64,000 nt of DNA from Agapetus fuscipes (lineage: Eukaryota; Arthropoda; Insecta; Trichoptera; Glossosomatidae): the NCBI GenBank assembly GCA_951799405.1, contig OX637334.1, positions 13,578,001-13,642,000 on the forward strand, given 5' to 3'. The first letter of the stretch is position 1. Every line of letters begins with the position of its first letter. The translations under genes were made by a program, and so were the position numbers. The notes beneath the pieces are model-generated. The model made no database searches, was not told where the DNA came from, and was given only the letters and a program-made list of their open reading frames with translations. This document shows positions 20,897 through 31,137 of this stretch, in pieces.

Positions 20897-21119
20897 ACTG
20901 GTCCGTAGTCCAGTGGAAACAATTCGGACTCGTAAACGGAAGGTCCCGGATTCGAATCCCGGCGGAGCACAAAATATACCATTTATATTTCCAAATGTGC
21001 TCTTCGCTGGGTTGAAAAATTCATAAACCTTTACCAAAGACCGGTCACTGAAAGGTCCATCCAACCTTGCGACGACCAAGCTTGCAGAGGGCTCCTGAGG
21101 TGTGATACACACAAAAGCA
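20897..21119 (+). mobile_element. SINE-1 copy, 5' part
   Basis: Head with B box GGATTCGAATCCCGG and the CTTCGCTGGGTTGAAAAATT body. Interrupted after GATACACACAAAAGCAG; the missing tail AGCGCTCACCAAATAAATCA is at 22498-22530. About 70 bp of the body (the ACTGGGTCTTGCTTGAG region) are deleted. Confidence 0.85.
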
Positions 21120-21124
21120 GCAAA

Positions 21125-22497
21125 ACGCAACGCAAAAAAAACGCAACTAAGCTACACATATAGTGTAACTTCTTGCCGCGTTATCCCCGAAGGGGTCGCA
21201 TGTGGCGAGTTGAACCTATTTATTTTTACAGGTAAGGGGCCGGCCTTACGCCAACCACTTCAGTGAAGTGGGGGGTTTCCCAGCTCCCGAGGGGGCTGGT
21301 ACTCATTTCTTGTAAAGGCTGAGTTAACCTTGCCGGTATTTTATTTTGGGGTTTGAAATAAACACCGAAACGGGAAATCATTTCTGACACCCTCGGTAGT
21401 GTCCGACCGAATATTCGGTTTCGGCTTTCGGCTTTCGGCCTTTCGGCCAATATTTGCCACATTCGGCAAACTTACGGTTTCGGCCGTAAGTAGTGGTCAC
21501 TTTCGGCCCAACCGAAAGTTAGGCAGACAAACCGACCACCCGCGCGCACGCAACGCGACGCGAACGCCGCAACGCGAATAAAAGTATGAAAAATCTTAAA
21601 TAAATTGAAAAATTCTTTCATATTCGTGTACTACACATACACAACATATGGAGAACATATCGATACACCAGTACCAAACTCCCACAACTCAAAAAACCAT
21701 TATCTCGAGAAAACAATGATTAAAGTAGTATGGAACGGACAAATATGCTTAGAAATTATATTTCTAAAGTAATTTATGTGCTGTAATTTATTTTTTCTTG
21801 ACTTGTAGGTCTTTGGAACTGGTAGATATCATCATTTCACACATTTCCTCATACATAACTCAATACCGTAAAATTTCAGACTTGCATTAGTTTGGAACTG
21901 GTGTATCGATATGTAGTTTAAAATAAGAAGATTGACTGACTTGACGGTCGTTTACACCCTGTATAACTAATTGGGCGTTGACTTAAACATAAAAAGTTTT
22001 TTTAATTACCGTTTTTTATAATTGTTTTATTTTCATTTCATTGAATTTCTTATATAAAGTATTTTTGTTGCATTTGTTTAACTTAATTAGGCGATGAAAG
22101 AAACATGAAAAGTTTTTTAAGTTTTTTAATTTGTTTGATTTTTAATTATTAATAATTGTACCTATTAGTAATTTAAAAAAAAATTGCATATAGTTTTGCA
22201 TTAAATAAAAAAGTTCCCAGAATTGTAAACACCTTTTATTGTTACTTGCATATTCTTCTAACTAAATAATGCATAACTAACTAGGCACTTAAATAATATA
22301 CATACTTTCGGCTACGGCTTTCAGTTTCGGCTTTCGGCTTCGGCTTTCTGCCGAAAGTAGAATTTTGCCGAAATTCGGCTACGGCTTTCGGCCGAAAGTG
22401 AAAGTACACTTTCGGTCGGACACTAACCCTCGGTGGGATTCGAACCCGAGCTTTCGGCGTGGAATGCAAGCACTCTACCACCTGAGCTATCGACCGG
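21125..22497 (-). mobile_element. SINE-2, second tRNA-derived SINE family, interrupted
   Basis: On the minus strand it starts with a tRNA-like head: GATAGCTCAGGTGGTAGAG (A box) and GGGTTCGAATCCCACC (B box). Next come CAGAAATGATTTCCCGTTTC, a GC-rich CCCCTCGGGAGCTGGGAAAC block and a TGCGTTGCG tail region. The acceptor ends do not pair well, so it is not a working tRNA gene. It is split by the hAT-like MITE at 21397-22425 and is itself inserted into SINE-1. Confidence 0.75.
21397..22425. mobile_element. hAT-like MITE with 8-bp target duplication
   Basis: Inverted ends TAGTGTCCGACCGAA, flanked by ACCCTCGG at 21389-21396 and 22426-22433. Subterminal regions are packed with CGGCTTTCGG and TTTCGGCC motifs in both orientations. 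The central 700 bp are AT-rich and non-coding. Removing it restores the SINE-2 body. Confidence 0.88.
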
Positions 22498-22530
22498 ACT
22501 AGCGCTCACCAAATAAATCATCCTAATATA
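22498..22530 (+). mobile_element. SINE-1 copy, 3' tail
   Basis: AGCGCTCACCAAATAAATCA tail that completes the copy started at 20897. Confidence 0.8.
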
Positions 22531-22539
22531 AATATATTT

Positions 22540-24408
22540 TTTTATTTAAAGGGAGGCAGAAGAATGGAAGAAAAATTGAGTGAAAGAGCACAGAATGACT
22601 TCTCTGACAATAAAAAGATGTTCTGGAGCTGGGTGAGACAAAACAACGACAGTTGTAGGTCCACAACTCCGGGAATCAAAAATGTAAGCGGAGACATTCT
22701 GTGGAATAAAGACGATGTAAAAAAGAGATGGAAAGAATATTTTAATGAGGTTTTTGGTGAAGAAGAATATGATTTAACTGTGAAAGGAGATTATGATGAG
22801 GGCAATGTTTTGAAAATATCGAAAGAAGAAGTAAGAAAGGTCATAAAGGAATTAAAGAATGGGAAAGCTGCAAGTGTGGATGGTGTGAGACCTGAGATGA
22901 TGAAAGCGGGAGGAGAATGTCTAATTGAATGGATGAAAGAGCTTTGCGAATTGTGTGTCAGTGTCAAGGAGGTTCCATCGGACTGGAGAGAGGCGGTCAT
23001 TGTGCCAATCTACAAAGGTAAAGGTGACAAAAAAGACTGCCGTAACTTCAGACCGATTAGCCTTCTTAGTGTGCCAGGTAAAGTGCTATGCAAGATTCTT
23101 ATCCATAGGGTAAGATTATCCACCCAGGAAAAGGTCTCAGATATACAATCTGGCTTTATGCCGGAAAGAGGTTGCGTAGACCAGATATTCGCGCTTCGAC
23201 AGATCGTCGAAAAACAGTTAGCCGTAAATAAAAAGGTCTACGCGGCTTTCGTAGATCTTGAGAAAGCCTTCGACTCGGTGGATAGAAGTATGATGTGGTG
23301 TGTGCTTGAGAGGTATGGTGTGAATAAAGCACTTCTGAACGCGATACGCGCCATCTATCTAAATAGCAGGGCGTGTGTCAGGGTGGATGGAGAATACAGC
23401 GAGTATTTTAATGTGTACAAGGGTGTGAGACAGGGTTGCATAATGAGCCCGTGGTTATTCAATATAATTATGGATCATTGTGTTAAACAAGCGAATCTGG
23501 AAGGGCATGGCATACAGATTGGAGAGAGAAAAGTCGGAGTTCTGCTTTATGCTGATGATGCAGTACTAATTGCTGATTCAGCAGCAGAGCTTCAGGCAAT
23601 GCTCTCTAGTCTGAACCATGCTCTGTGTGTGAACAAGTTGAAAATTAATGCAAGTAAGACGAAAGTACTGATTTTTGACAGAACGGATGAAAATGAAGAA
23701 TGCACGTTTTTGTTGAATGGTACGAAAGTTGAAATTGTGGATGAATTTAGATACTTGGGAAGTATGTTTGAGAAGAATGGAAAGATGACAAGAGAACTTG
23801 AGAATAGGGTGTGCAAGGGAAAACAAGTGGTCGGTGCAATAGGAAGAATAGCAAAGAACAAGCGATTGACTATGGATCTGAGAATGGCGGTACACAATGG
23901 CATATTGTTACCGACTTTGTTGTATGGAAGTGAAGCATGGACAGTGAACGATAGCGAAATGAGTAAAGTATGTACGGTGGAAATGAAGCATTTGAGAAGC
24001 ATGACAGGAAAAACTCTGAGGGATAGAGTTAGGAATGAATGGGTAAAAAAAGAATGTAATTTGAAAGAGGATGTGAAAGTTAAGGTACAAAAGAATACGA
24101 TGAGATGGTTTGGGCATGTGGAAAGAATGAATGATGATAGACTGACAAAGTATGTATACAAAGAAAGTGTGAAAGGAAAAAGAGGGAAGGGACGACCGAG
24201 AAAAGTATGGAGTGATCAGATTGAGGAGATTGTGAAAGAATGGGATATACAAAGTGAGCGTAAAAGAAGAAAATGCATGAAAAAGGTGATGGATATGAAT
24301 GAATTGAAAGAGGTATGTAAGGATAGGAAAAAATGGAGGCAACTCTGCAGAGGCTCTGGCCACCCCTAGCGGAATGGCGACGGAGTTACAGTTACAGGCA
24401 CGAAAAAT
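22540..24408 (+). mobile_element. RTE-2: 5'-truncated RTE-clade LINE
   Basis: Second RTE lineage, related to RTE-1 but with a very short 3' UTR (GGAATGGCGACGGAG) and a (TTACAG)n tail. It lacks the endonuclease. Antisense fragments of it lie at 15716-16176 and 43343-43512. Confidence 0.82.
22564..24369 (+). CDS. RTE-2 reverse transcriptase (N-terminally truncated, frame open)
   Basis: An unbroken frame of 601 codons. Residues 1-90 are spacer (MFWSWVRQNN and STTPGIKNVSGDILW). Reverse transcriptase blocks are ELKNGKAASVDGVRPEMMKA near 100, NFRPISLLSVPGK near 160, FVDLEKAFDSVDRS near 230 (motif A), GVRQGCIMSPWLFN near 288, and YADDAV at 329-334 (motif C). The C-terminal region carries WFGHVERMNDDRLTKYVY and GKGRPRKVWSDQIEEI. 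It would reverse-transcribe element RNA at a nicked target, and without the upstream endonuclease this copy depends on a full-length relative. The methionine at 22564 lies inside the protein family's normal length and is not the native start. The intact frame indicates a recent insertion. Confidence 0.85.
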   Translation: MEEKLSERAQNDFSDNKKMFWSWVRQNNDSCRSTTPGIKNVSGDILWNKDDVKKRWKEYFNEVFGEEEYDLTVKGDYDEGNVLKISKEEVRKVIKELKNGKAASVDGVRPEMMKAGGECLIEWMKELCELCVSVKEVPSDWREAVIVPIYKGKGDKKDCRNFRPISLLSVPGKVLCKILIHRVRLSTQEKVSDIQSGFMPERGCVDQIFALRQIVEKQLAVNKKVYAAFVDLEKAFDSVDRSMMWCVLERYGVNKALLNAIRAIYLNSRACVRVDGEYSEYFNVYKGVRQGCIMSPWLFNIIMDHCVKQANLEGHGIQIGERKVGVLLYADDAVLIADSAAELQAMLSSLNHALCVNKLKINASKTKVLIFDRTDENEECTFLLNGTKVEIVDEFRYLGSMFEKNGKMTRELENRVCKGKQVVGAIGRIAKNKRLTMDLRMAVHNGILLPTLLYGSEAWTVNDSEMSKVCTVEMKHLRSMTGKTLRDRVRNEWVKKECNLKEDVKVKVQKNTMRWFGHVERMNDDRLTKYVYKESVKGKRGKGRPRKVWSDQIEEIVKEWDIQSERKRRKCMKKVMDMNELKEVCKDRKKWRQLCRGSGHP

Positions 24409-24639
24409 TATTGTTTTTGTAGGGAGGCAATTTTTAAAAATTACGTGCCTACCCCCCTCCCCCCCCGTCGACAGATTTTTGTACGGACAAAATATGCTTT
24501 TGAAAATTACGCGTCTACACCCCCCCCCCCCTCGATGACATCTTTTGGTCATACCAGTATAGTGTTGCGGCCCGCGTAGATTTTGAAATATATCTATGTG
24601 GCCCGAAGACAAAAAAGGTTGAGTATCATTGATCTAGAT

Positions 24640-25130
24640 ACATCATAAGAGCTTATGGTTTGTCAATATGTTGGCACTTCATTTTATAAATGAGGTCTGG
24701 ACATTTGTGAATGCCGAACTTTTTTGTCGGCGAGCAACCGTCAGTCTTGTATGGGACTTATGTCCTTAGAAACCTATAACAAAATATTTGTATGCATTTA
24801 CCCTAGCAACCCAGCTGAGTGACGACACAATATTGTCTATGTCAATTCACGTGCGGACTTCATTGCCGCAGTTCTACATGCGATAAGTTCCCTTTTTCAC
24901 CAAGTTTCACAGTTTTGATTCACTGAATATTTTCATTCAAGTAATAAAATAAACACATGTTTGGCCTACATTTAGTCCATGTCTTGTGGATTATAGGAAT
25001 AGGATCTATATCTACATATCTTGCTGGACTAAATAAAAGACAGAAGCATGTTAGGTCTTCAATTTTTATAATCCTTTTAAAATAAACCAAAAGCTAACAA
25101 GTATTTTTACAAAACAATGACAAGGCAATG
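24640..25130. other. No gene recognised
   Basis: Beyond the hAT-like target duplication, no coding motif or paired ends were seen. Confidence 0.4.
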
Positions 25131-25430
25131 AGGTCCGTAGCTCAGTGGTAACACTGCGGACTCTGAATGGGAAGGTTGTGGGTTCGAATCGTGGCGGAGC
25201 ACAAAAACTATACCATTTATATTTTCAAATTTGCTCTTCGCTGGGTTGAAAAATTCATAAACCTTTACCAATGACCGGTTACCAAAGGTCCATCCAGCCT
25301 TACAGCAACTGGGTCTTTCTTGAGTATTGGCGCTTTCTACAGCGAAGACCAAGCTCGCAAAGGGCTCTTGAGGTGTGATACACATAAAAACAGCGCTCAC
25401 CAAATAAATCAGCCTAATTTTTTTTTTTTT
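25131..25430 (+). mobile_element. SINE-1, best preserved copy
   Basis: tRNA-like head with canonical A box (TAGCTCAGTGG) and B box (GGTTCGAATC), and anticodon region GGACTCTGAATG as in tRNA-Gln. Full body and tail, ending CAAATAAATCAGCCTAAT plus poly-T. It lies only about 28 bp beyond the stop codon of the RSL1D1-like gene, in antisense. Confidence 0.9.
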
Positions 25431-25458
25431 AAGGCAAGACTGCTATGATATATAAAGC

Positions 25459-25885
25459 TTATTCATTATCGTCTTCATCTTCATCATCTGATTCATCATC
25501 GTCTTCATCTTCATCATCATCATCTTCGTCCTCTGATTCATCATCTTTTATTTCTTTTTTCTGAGCATCGGTATCATCATCACTTTCATCATCATCATCA
25601 TCATCATCATCTTCCTGGCTGTTCTCATCATCTGATTCTTGCTTTTTATTTTTTTGTGTTTTATTATTTGTGGAGAGTTTCTGTTTCTTTTTAGGAACTT
25701 CATCTTCATCATCACTTTTATCATCACCATCCTCCTCACTGTCGTCGTCATCTGATTCTTGTATTTTGTTTTTCTTTGTCTCATTATCATTTTGGGAGAG
25801 TTTCTGTTTCTTCTTTGGAACTTCTTCTTCATCATCGTTGTTGACATCACTTGTATCATCTTCATCATCCTCCAGTTCAAAATCA
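25459..25885 (-). CDS. RSL1D1: RSL1D1-like gene, exon 5: acidic C-terminal tail
   Basis: Last coding exon, residues 397-538 of the predicted protein. The acceptor is TACTTTTTTCAG, and the exon begins with the third base of a codon, which fits the phase 2 donor of exon 4 (AG + T gives Ser). It encodes DFELEDDEDD, then two copies of a unit with VPKKKQKLS (a likely nuclear or nucleolar signal) separated by acidic runs, and ends in a nearly pure D/E/S tail before TAA. Such acidic, lysine-dotted tails are common in nucleolar proteins and usually disordered. Membership of the gene rests on splice phase and order, since low-complexity sequence cannot prove homology. The plus-strand open stretch here is its shadow. 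Confidence 0.78.
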
Positions 25886-25925
25886 CTGAAAAAAGTACAA
25901 AGAAAATGATTACTTTGAGGTCTAA

Positions 25926-26917
25926 CCCCCGTATTCATGAATCCTACTAGCACTTACCATAGGGCGCGCTAGCTGTCAGATTGGCGAAATTCGTTTCAGA
26001 AACAATACTTAGGGTAAAAGCAACGCTAGGGCTCTCTAAATACTAGCGCTTGGGTAAGTAAGGTCGGCAGGTATATTAACCAACGCTTAAGCGCTGTCAA
26101 AATATTCCTTCGTATTTAATTGTTATCACATTTTTTGTTTGATTGTGAATTAACATGAAAAAATGAATTCTTACGATGAAGACAATTTTTTAGAGTGTAT
26201 TAACATTGTTTTGACGAGTATATTAACATTGTTTGACCATCAGAATCGGGTTTGTTCTCCAGTATGGTCTAGGACCATACTGCAATGATAGATGAACTGT
26301 CAAAATATTCCGTCGCATTTCGTCAGCAAAGTTTTTGTTTGGTTGTGAATTATTTACATAAAATAATGAATTCTTACATGAAGATGATTTTAACGAGTAT
26401 AAAAACATTGTTTTGACCAAAAATAGTGTCCTAAGAAAATATATCAGAGACTGTAAAGACCCATTTACGATTACGACGAGGAAGAATTTAGAAGGCGTTT
26501 TAGATTGAAAAAATGCGTCGTTCTGTATACAGTCTTTCCGTTGCTCATTGAGGGTTTAACAAAGCCAAAAAATTCTTCGATTGTCAAGTTTTATGCACAG
26601 CTCAAAATATGACATTGACGTTTCTTCGATTTGTCAAGTTCAACAGCTCAAATGTCATTGAAATTTGAAAGAATTGGCAATGATAAGAATGAAGTACGCC
26701 GAATATTGGTCGGAAGCTATTGACCAATTACAGAGCTGGGTTTTTTCGAGAGCCAATGACTGGCCGTAAATCTCCACTAATTTGGGCACTAGGCTGATTA
26801 AAGATTTAGTGTTCTTTGTGAAACAAAACGCTCCAGAATGTCGACCCTTGAGTAAGTGTAGCGCTTGACTTAGGTAAGTATTGTTACTTGAGGCAGTATT
26901 GGTCATGAATACGGGGG
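25926..26917. mobile_element. PIF/Harbinger-like MITE with TAA duplication
   Basis: Inverted ends CCCCCGTATTCATGA, flanked by TAA (25923-25925 and 26918-26920). Subterminal blocks of AGCGCTTG(G/A) type occur near both ends. It sits in intron 4 of the RSL1D1-like gene, 38 bp upstream of exon 5. The interior is non-coding and has an imperfect internal repeat (GTCAAAATATTCC near 26095 and 26298). Confidence 0.78.
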
Positions 26918-26942
26918 TAAGTGTCTGGTACATTTATTTATT

Positions 26943-26968
26943 AACTAGCTGACCCGACAGACGTTGTA
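26943..26968 (-). mobile_element. Helitron-type 3' end
   Basis: On the minus strand it reads ACGTCTGTCGGGTCAGCTAG followed by TT: a CTAG end inserted next to T, the form common to arthropod Helitron-like elements. The hairpin expected upstream is degenerate, and the 5' end was not found. Confidence 0.4.
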
Positions 26969-27364
26969 CTATCTAAATCATAAAATTGTTAGAAAAAGCT
27001 GTGAGATAGTGGTATACACCGCAAGACAAAAAAAATTACGAGTCCTCAAAAAAAATTGACATATAATGAATTATTCTTGATATATAATTAGTTTTTTTGT
27101 ATTGTTTGACATATGTGATGACTACTCGTTACTTCAAGGTTAAAATAAAAAATCTTACTCATAAATTGTAGTTAGAAATTGGCATTATATAGACCCATAA
27201 CGGTTCATTTATGGTCGAGTGTTTGTGATGGAATAATAAAAGACATTTATTTTTTAATTAATATTTAAGAAGTAGGTTCTTATCGCTTTATTTTAAATTA
27301 AGGTATTTAAAATTTAAACATATTTATAACATTTAAGTAAAAATATTTAATACTAAATGAATTC
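26969..27364. other. No gene recognised
   Basis: AT-rich; may belong to the Helitron-like element ending at 26943. Confidence 0.35.
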
Positions 27365-27627
27365 GTCGGGGTTATAGCCGTGGGGGCCAGGAGGGCTGAT
27401 CTTTCTAGCGTGTTTCGAATGGAACAACGTTGGTTCGATCCCCGCTTGGGTCACTTGACTTTAACTTTGACCCTGGTTCAACAGATGTTATTGGGTAATT
27501 ATTTTTTAATAATTCATTAATAAAAAACAATAATGAATTATTAAATGATGATTTTAATACCTGTTTCTGGCCAGGCAGAATAGGTTGGTGAATCACAAAT
27601 CTATTTAAAAAAAAAAAAAAAAAAAAA
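27365..27627 (+). mobile_element. SINE-3 copy 1
   Basis: Short element with tRNA-like head (GGGGTTATAGCC and B box GTTGGTTCGATCCCCGC), a body with TTCTGGCCAGGCAGAATAGG, and a long poly-A tail. 33250-33514 is a close second copy. The tRNA of origin is not clear to me. Confidence 0.82.
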
Positions 27628-27902
27628 TTCACCTTTATTTTTTATAACATGTAAAATTCTAAATAGTGTCCTTAATTTATCGAACAAAAGAAAGAGGTAT
27701 CGATAAAGGATTTCTTAGAAAAAGGGTTCAGTAAAGTCAAGCGGTGCGGTAGCAGGTAAACTCGTAATTTTTTTTGTCCGGCGGTGTATTTGATGAGTTT
27801 TTTGTTAAACGATTATATATATATAAGGATAATTTATTTTAATGTACACATAATTGAAGAGCGCCGTTTTTGTGTGTATCACACCTCAAGGGCCCTCTCA
27901 AA

Positions 27903-28376
27903 TCACGGATAAGATTTATTGTAAAGATGTGTCTTTAGTGCTCCTTTAAAGACACCAACAGTCTTTGCCTTCCTCACATCAGGTCTGTTCCACTTCATTG
28001 GTCCCGCAAACCGGAAAGCACGGTCCCCAAAATTAGTGCGTGTCTGACGGTGTGGCTGGACCAAGTCCACCACGCCATCCCCTGCAGATCTAAGCGTTTG
28101 GCGCCTCAAATCCCTCTCAATGGGTGTAAACATGTCAGCCAAATATGAAGGAGCTGTACCATTTACAGCCTTATACACCATCAGACAAACACGGTAGACC
28201 ACCCTCTCCGGAAAACGAAGCCAATGCAGTTTTCCTAACAATGGAGTAATGCGAGTAAATTTAGACATCCCGAATATGAGTCTTGCCGCTAAATTCAGGA
28301 CAGACTGAAGACGGTTGAACTGCTTTTTCGGCTGACCTATGTACAGCGTTGAGCAATAGTCAACTCGTGACATCAC
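27903..28376 (-). pseudogene. CR1-like LINE, C-terminal domain
   Basis: Frame of about 157 codons with the conserved tail of this group: SRVDYCSTLYIGQPKKQFNR, LQSVLNLAARLIFG, LHWLRFPERVVYRVCLMVYK, and a final TNFGDRAFRFAGPMKWNRP. This region follows the reverse transcriptase and is of unclear function. It is separated from the enzyme by a frameshifted 200-bp stretch (28377-28575). Confidence 0.8.
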
Positions 28377-28574
28377 AAAGGCATTAACCAGGGTCTTGAC
28401 TGCTCCCGACGGTAAACATCTCCTGATCGCCTTTATCTGGCGAAGTTAAAAAAATGAGGAAGATACAGTCGAGTTCAATTGCTCTCCCATTGTGAGGTTC
28501 CGATCCAGTGTGACTCCTAGAAGTCTGACTGAGTCGGAGGGCTGAATCAGCTCTCCCCCAATGGAGAGTGGTAC

Positions 28575-29720
28575 TCAAGTTGTCAAGAGATGATCACGCC
28601 TGGTTTTAGCCGCCCACATCACTTCTGTCTTACCCATGTTAAGGATTAGGCCATTGCTTGTCATCCATTCACCAATCTCCGCAATGAAAGCTGCCACCCT
28701 GTTACTGAGAGTTTGTGCCATATGTGGCTGACACTGAGAGTAAATTTGCCAGTCATCTGCATATGCATGTGTAATGAGGCCCCATTTCTCAACTATACTC
28801 TCAATGTCAGCAGTGTATACATTAAACAGGATTGGTTCCAGCACAGACCCCTGCGGCACCCCGGAGATCAGCGAATAGGAAGGTGAGACACAGTCACAAG
28901 TACGCACTACCTGCTTGCGATCCGCCAAGTAGGAGGAGAACCACGCCAGCGCCTTATCCCTCAAGCCGTACGAACCCTCCAACCTCCTTATCAGAATATC
29001 ATGACATACGGTGTCAAACGCCGCACTCATGTCCAGAAGCTCTAAGAGAGCAAGATCTCCGCAATCCACTGCCGATATCAGATCTGAGACCACCGTCAGC
29101 AAGCCAGTTTCAGTCGAATGATATTTTTGATAGGCTGATTGCCTCTTAGGCATCAGATCGTTAGCACTCAGATAAGATACCAGCCGATCAGAGACAATGC
29201 GCTCCAGTACCTTAGACAGAAACGGTAAGTTTGACACCGGCCTGAAATTGGAGAGATCATTAGGATCGAGATTTGGCTTTTTTAATATTGGCGTTATTTG
29301 CGCTTCCTTTAAAAAGGAGTGGATAGTGGCATCTATTAGGCATCCATTGATAAACCTAACAATAAATGGAGCCACTAGAAGAATGCACTCTTTTAGTACC
29401 CACGTCGGCACAGGATCCAGATCACACTGCTTATTTGGTGATCCCGCTACAACTCGCGTCACCTCTTCAATAGAGGTCAGCCCAAGCACTCCAAGCTGTG
29501 AATTACACACAGGTCCCAGAGAACCAGGACTAACCTCTAGGGGAGAATATCTGGTCGGTATTTTACTTTGAAAGTAAGCAGCGAGATCACCAGCAGTCGT
29601 CACCGGACCCGCACCGGCCCGGGCACCATCAGACACGTTCTCCAGAAGTCTCCATAAACGCTGTGGACATTTTTCACTAGCAATAATGGTACAATAATGC
29701 TGGGACTTTTTCTGGAGAAT
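28575..29720 (-). pseudogene. CR1-like LINE reverse transcriptase
   Basis: Open for about 353 codons. Blocks in order: CDLDPVPTWVLKECILLVAP, FLKEAQITPILKKPNLDP, LSNFRPVSNLPFLSKVLERI, LLELLDMSAAFDTVCHDIL (motif A), ISGVPQGSVLEPILFNVYT (motif B, usually LGPILF, so LEP is a change), HAYADDWQIY (motif C) and GLILNMGKTEVM. Upstream of the GTG at 29636 the same frame continues to the inserted element (RLWRLLENVSD). The C-terminal extension is broken off by a frameshift below 28575. The copy is inactive but not very old. Confidence 0.82.
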
Positions 29721-30063
29721 AGCTGACCTGGGCTGGAAGTCTCATCAGGGCGGTAGATAGCATGTTACCGTCGACGGTACGTTAGAGATACCTATTTGAA
29801 AGTTTGCCATAGCGCCGCTATGTGTCAATGCTTGCATATGATTGGTCGAATAGTTCAATACCTTTCATCGTTACAATGTTAACGAGCTTTGGTAGACTCA
29901 ACTGACGGTAACGTTCGTGGTAACTACCATATTTATGGTAGCATATCAAGCAAATTGAACTGCCTGATACGCAAACGATTGGAGTAAACTAGTAGGTATC
30001 TGCAGTTATTTGAAATAATCTTTTTTTTGAAAGTACGAAATTACATTTAAGATTTATACGAGT

Positions 30064-30272
30064 ATTAAATGTATTACCATAAGCAGACACGTATATGTTC
30101 TCGCTTACACATGCTGCATGTGGACCTAGAATATAAAAACCCAAATTTCAGATGAACATAAGCACTGCAACTTTTGCCGACTTTTCCTAAAACAGGGGTG
30201 ATTTTTACAAAGTGAAACATTTTTTTACAATGTGAGTGTTCAGCCTCATATCGACCTACAAGACAAGGAATA
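30064..30272 (-). repeat. Rep-S unit
   Basis: Diverged minus-strand unit, tail lost; ends at the boundary CCTACAAGACAAGGAATAA. Confidence 0.75.
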
Positions 30273-30370
30273 AATTTTAAATTAAATAAAATTCATAAAA
30301 CAATATTTAAAAAAAACAGTAAAGAAAAATAAAACTTAATTAAGAAAATTAAAATGGTAAGGGTAACGGT

Positions 30371-30621
30371 TCCTTGACTTACAGGTTCGTATGCGGCTGA
30401 CCACCCATGCTGTAAAAATGGTTCACTTTGCCAATGTCACCCCTGTCTCAGGGAAGGACGGCAAGAGTTGCTCGGTGTATGTCCATTTGAGATGGTTTTT
30501 ATGTTGTAGGTTCACATGCGGCATGTGCAAGCGCGAACTTGTACGTGTCTGGTTGTGAAAATGCATGTAATGTGAATCTCCATTGTAACATATCTTTGCA
30601 ACTTAGATTAGATTAGATTAG
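30371..30621 (+). repeat. Rep-S unit
   Basis: Full unit from TTCCTTGACTTACAGGTTCG to (GATTA)n. Confidence 0.88.
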
Positions 30622-30633
30622 AAAATAGTTAAT

Positions 30634-30890
30634 TTCTTGACGTATAGGTTGGTATGAGGCTGAACCACCATGGTTTCAAAAATGGTTCACTTTGCAAATG
30701 CCACCTCTGTTTCAGAGAAGGTCGGAAAAAAATGCAGGGTTTATTTTCACGTGAGGTTTCATTTATTTTATACGTACACATGCAGCATGTGAAAGAGCGA
30801 ACATACACGTGTCTGCTTGTGAGCGTGCATTAAATATGATCCCCTTGAATACCAATACATCTTTGATCTTTGATTATAGATTTATGATAT
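30634..30890 (+). repeat. Rep-S unit
   Basis: Full but more diverged unit directly behind the previous one. Confidence 0.82.
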
Positions 30891-30897
30891 TTATAAT

Positions 30898-31137
30898 AGC
30901 GACTGACCACCCATACTGTAAAAAATGGTTCACTTTGCCAATGTCACCCCTGCTTCAGGGAAGGTCGGCAAGAGTTGCAGGGTTTATGTTCATTTGAGAT
31001 TGGGTTTTTTATATTGTAGGTCCACATGTGGCATGTGTAAGCGCGAAATTATGCATGTCTGCTTGTGGGAATGCATTTAATATGAATGTCAAATGATAGG
31101 TACATATCTTTGCAGCTTAGATTTAGATTTAGATTTT
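30898..31137 (+). repeat. Rep-S unit
   Basis: Starts at CGACTGACCACCCATACTG, so lacks the first 25 bases; tail GCAGCTTAGATTTAGATT. Confidence 0.85.

Larger units (their letters stand above)
20798..24631. mobile_element. hAT-like element hosting four nested elements
   Basis: Ends are CAGCCATACTCAACC and its imperfect inverse (GGTTGAGTATCATTG), flanked by ATCTAGAT on both sides (20790-20797 and 24632-24639), an 8-bp hAT-type duplication. GCGGCCCGC-type blocks lie just inside each end. Without the nested SINE-1, SINE-2, MITE and RTE-2 it would be only about 0.4 kb and non-coding. Confidence 0.78.
27855..29720 (-). mobile_element. CR1-like LINE, 3' portion
   Basis: Minus-strand LINE with reverse transcriptase and C-terminal region. 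Its upstream portion continues at 31893-32285 beyond an inserted TIR element. After the stop codon (27903) there are only about 45 bp of 3' sequence, GAGGTGTGATACACACAAAA and CGGCGCT, shared with the tail of SINE-1. Motif style (SNFRPVSNLPFLSKVLERIV) is that of the CR1/L2 group; the exact clade is open. Confidence 0.78.

Noticed and set aside
22430..22495. tRNA-like sequence on the minus strand
   Set aside because: Anticodon and acceptor stems do not pair, and the sequence runs on into a SINE body split by a MITE.
23592..24612. Long open stretches antisense to RTE-2
   Set aside because: Shadow frames of the reverse transcriptase; no motif and strong codon bias of the opposite strand.
25131..25203. 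Canonical A and B boxes look like a tRNA-Gln gene
   Set aside because: The same head is fused to the same 220-bp body at 14411 and 20897, and the acceptor stem does not pair; it is the head of SINE-1.
25670..25950. Serine/leucine-rich plus-strand frames opposite exon 5
   Set aside because: Complement of an acidic, repetitive exon; pure shadow.
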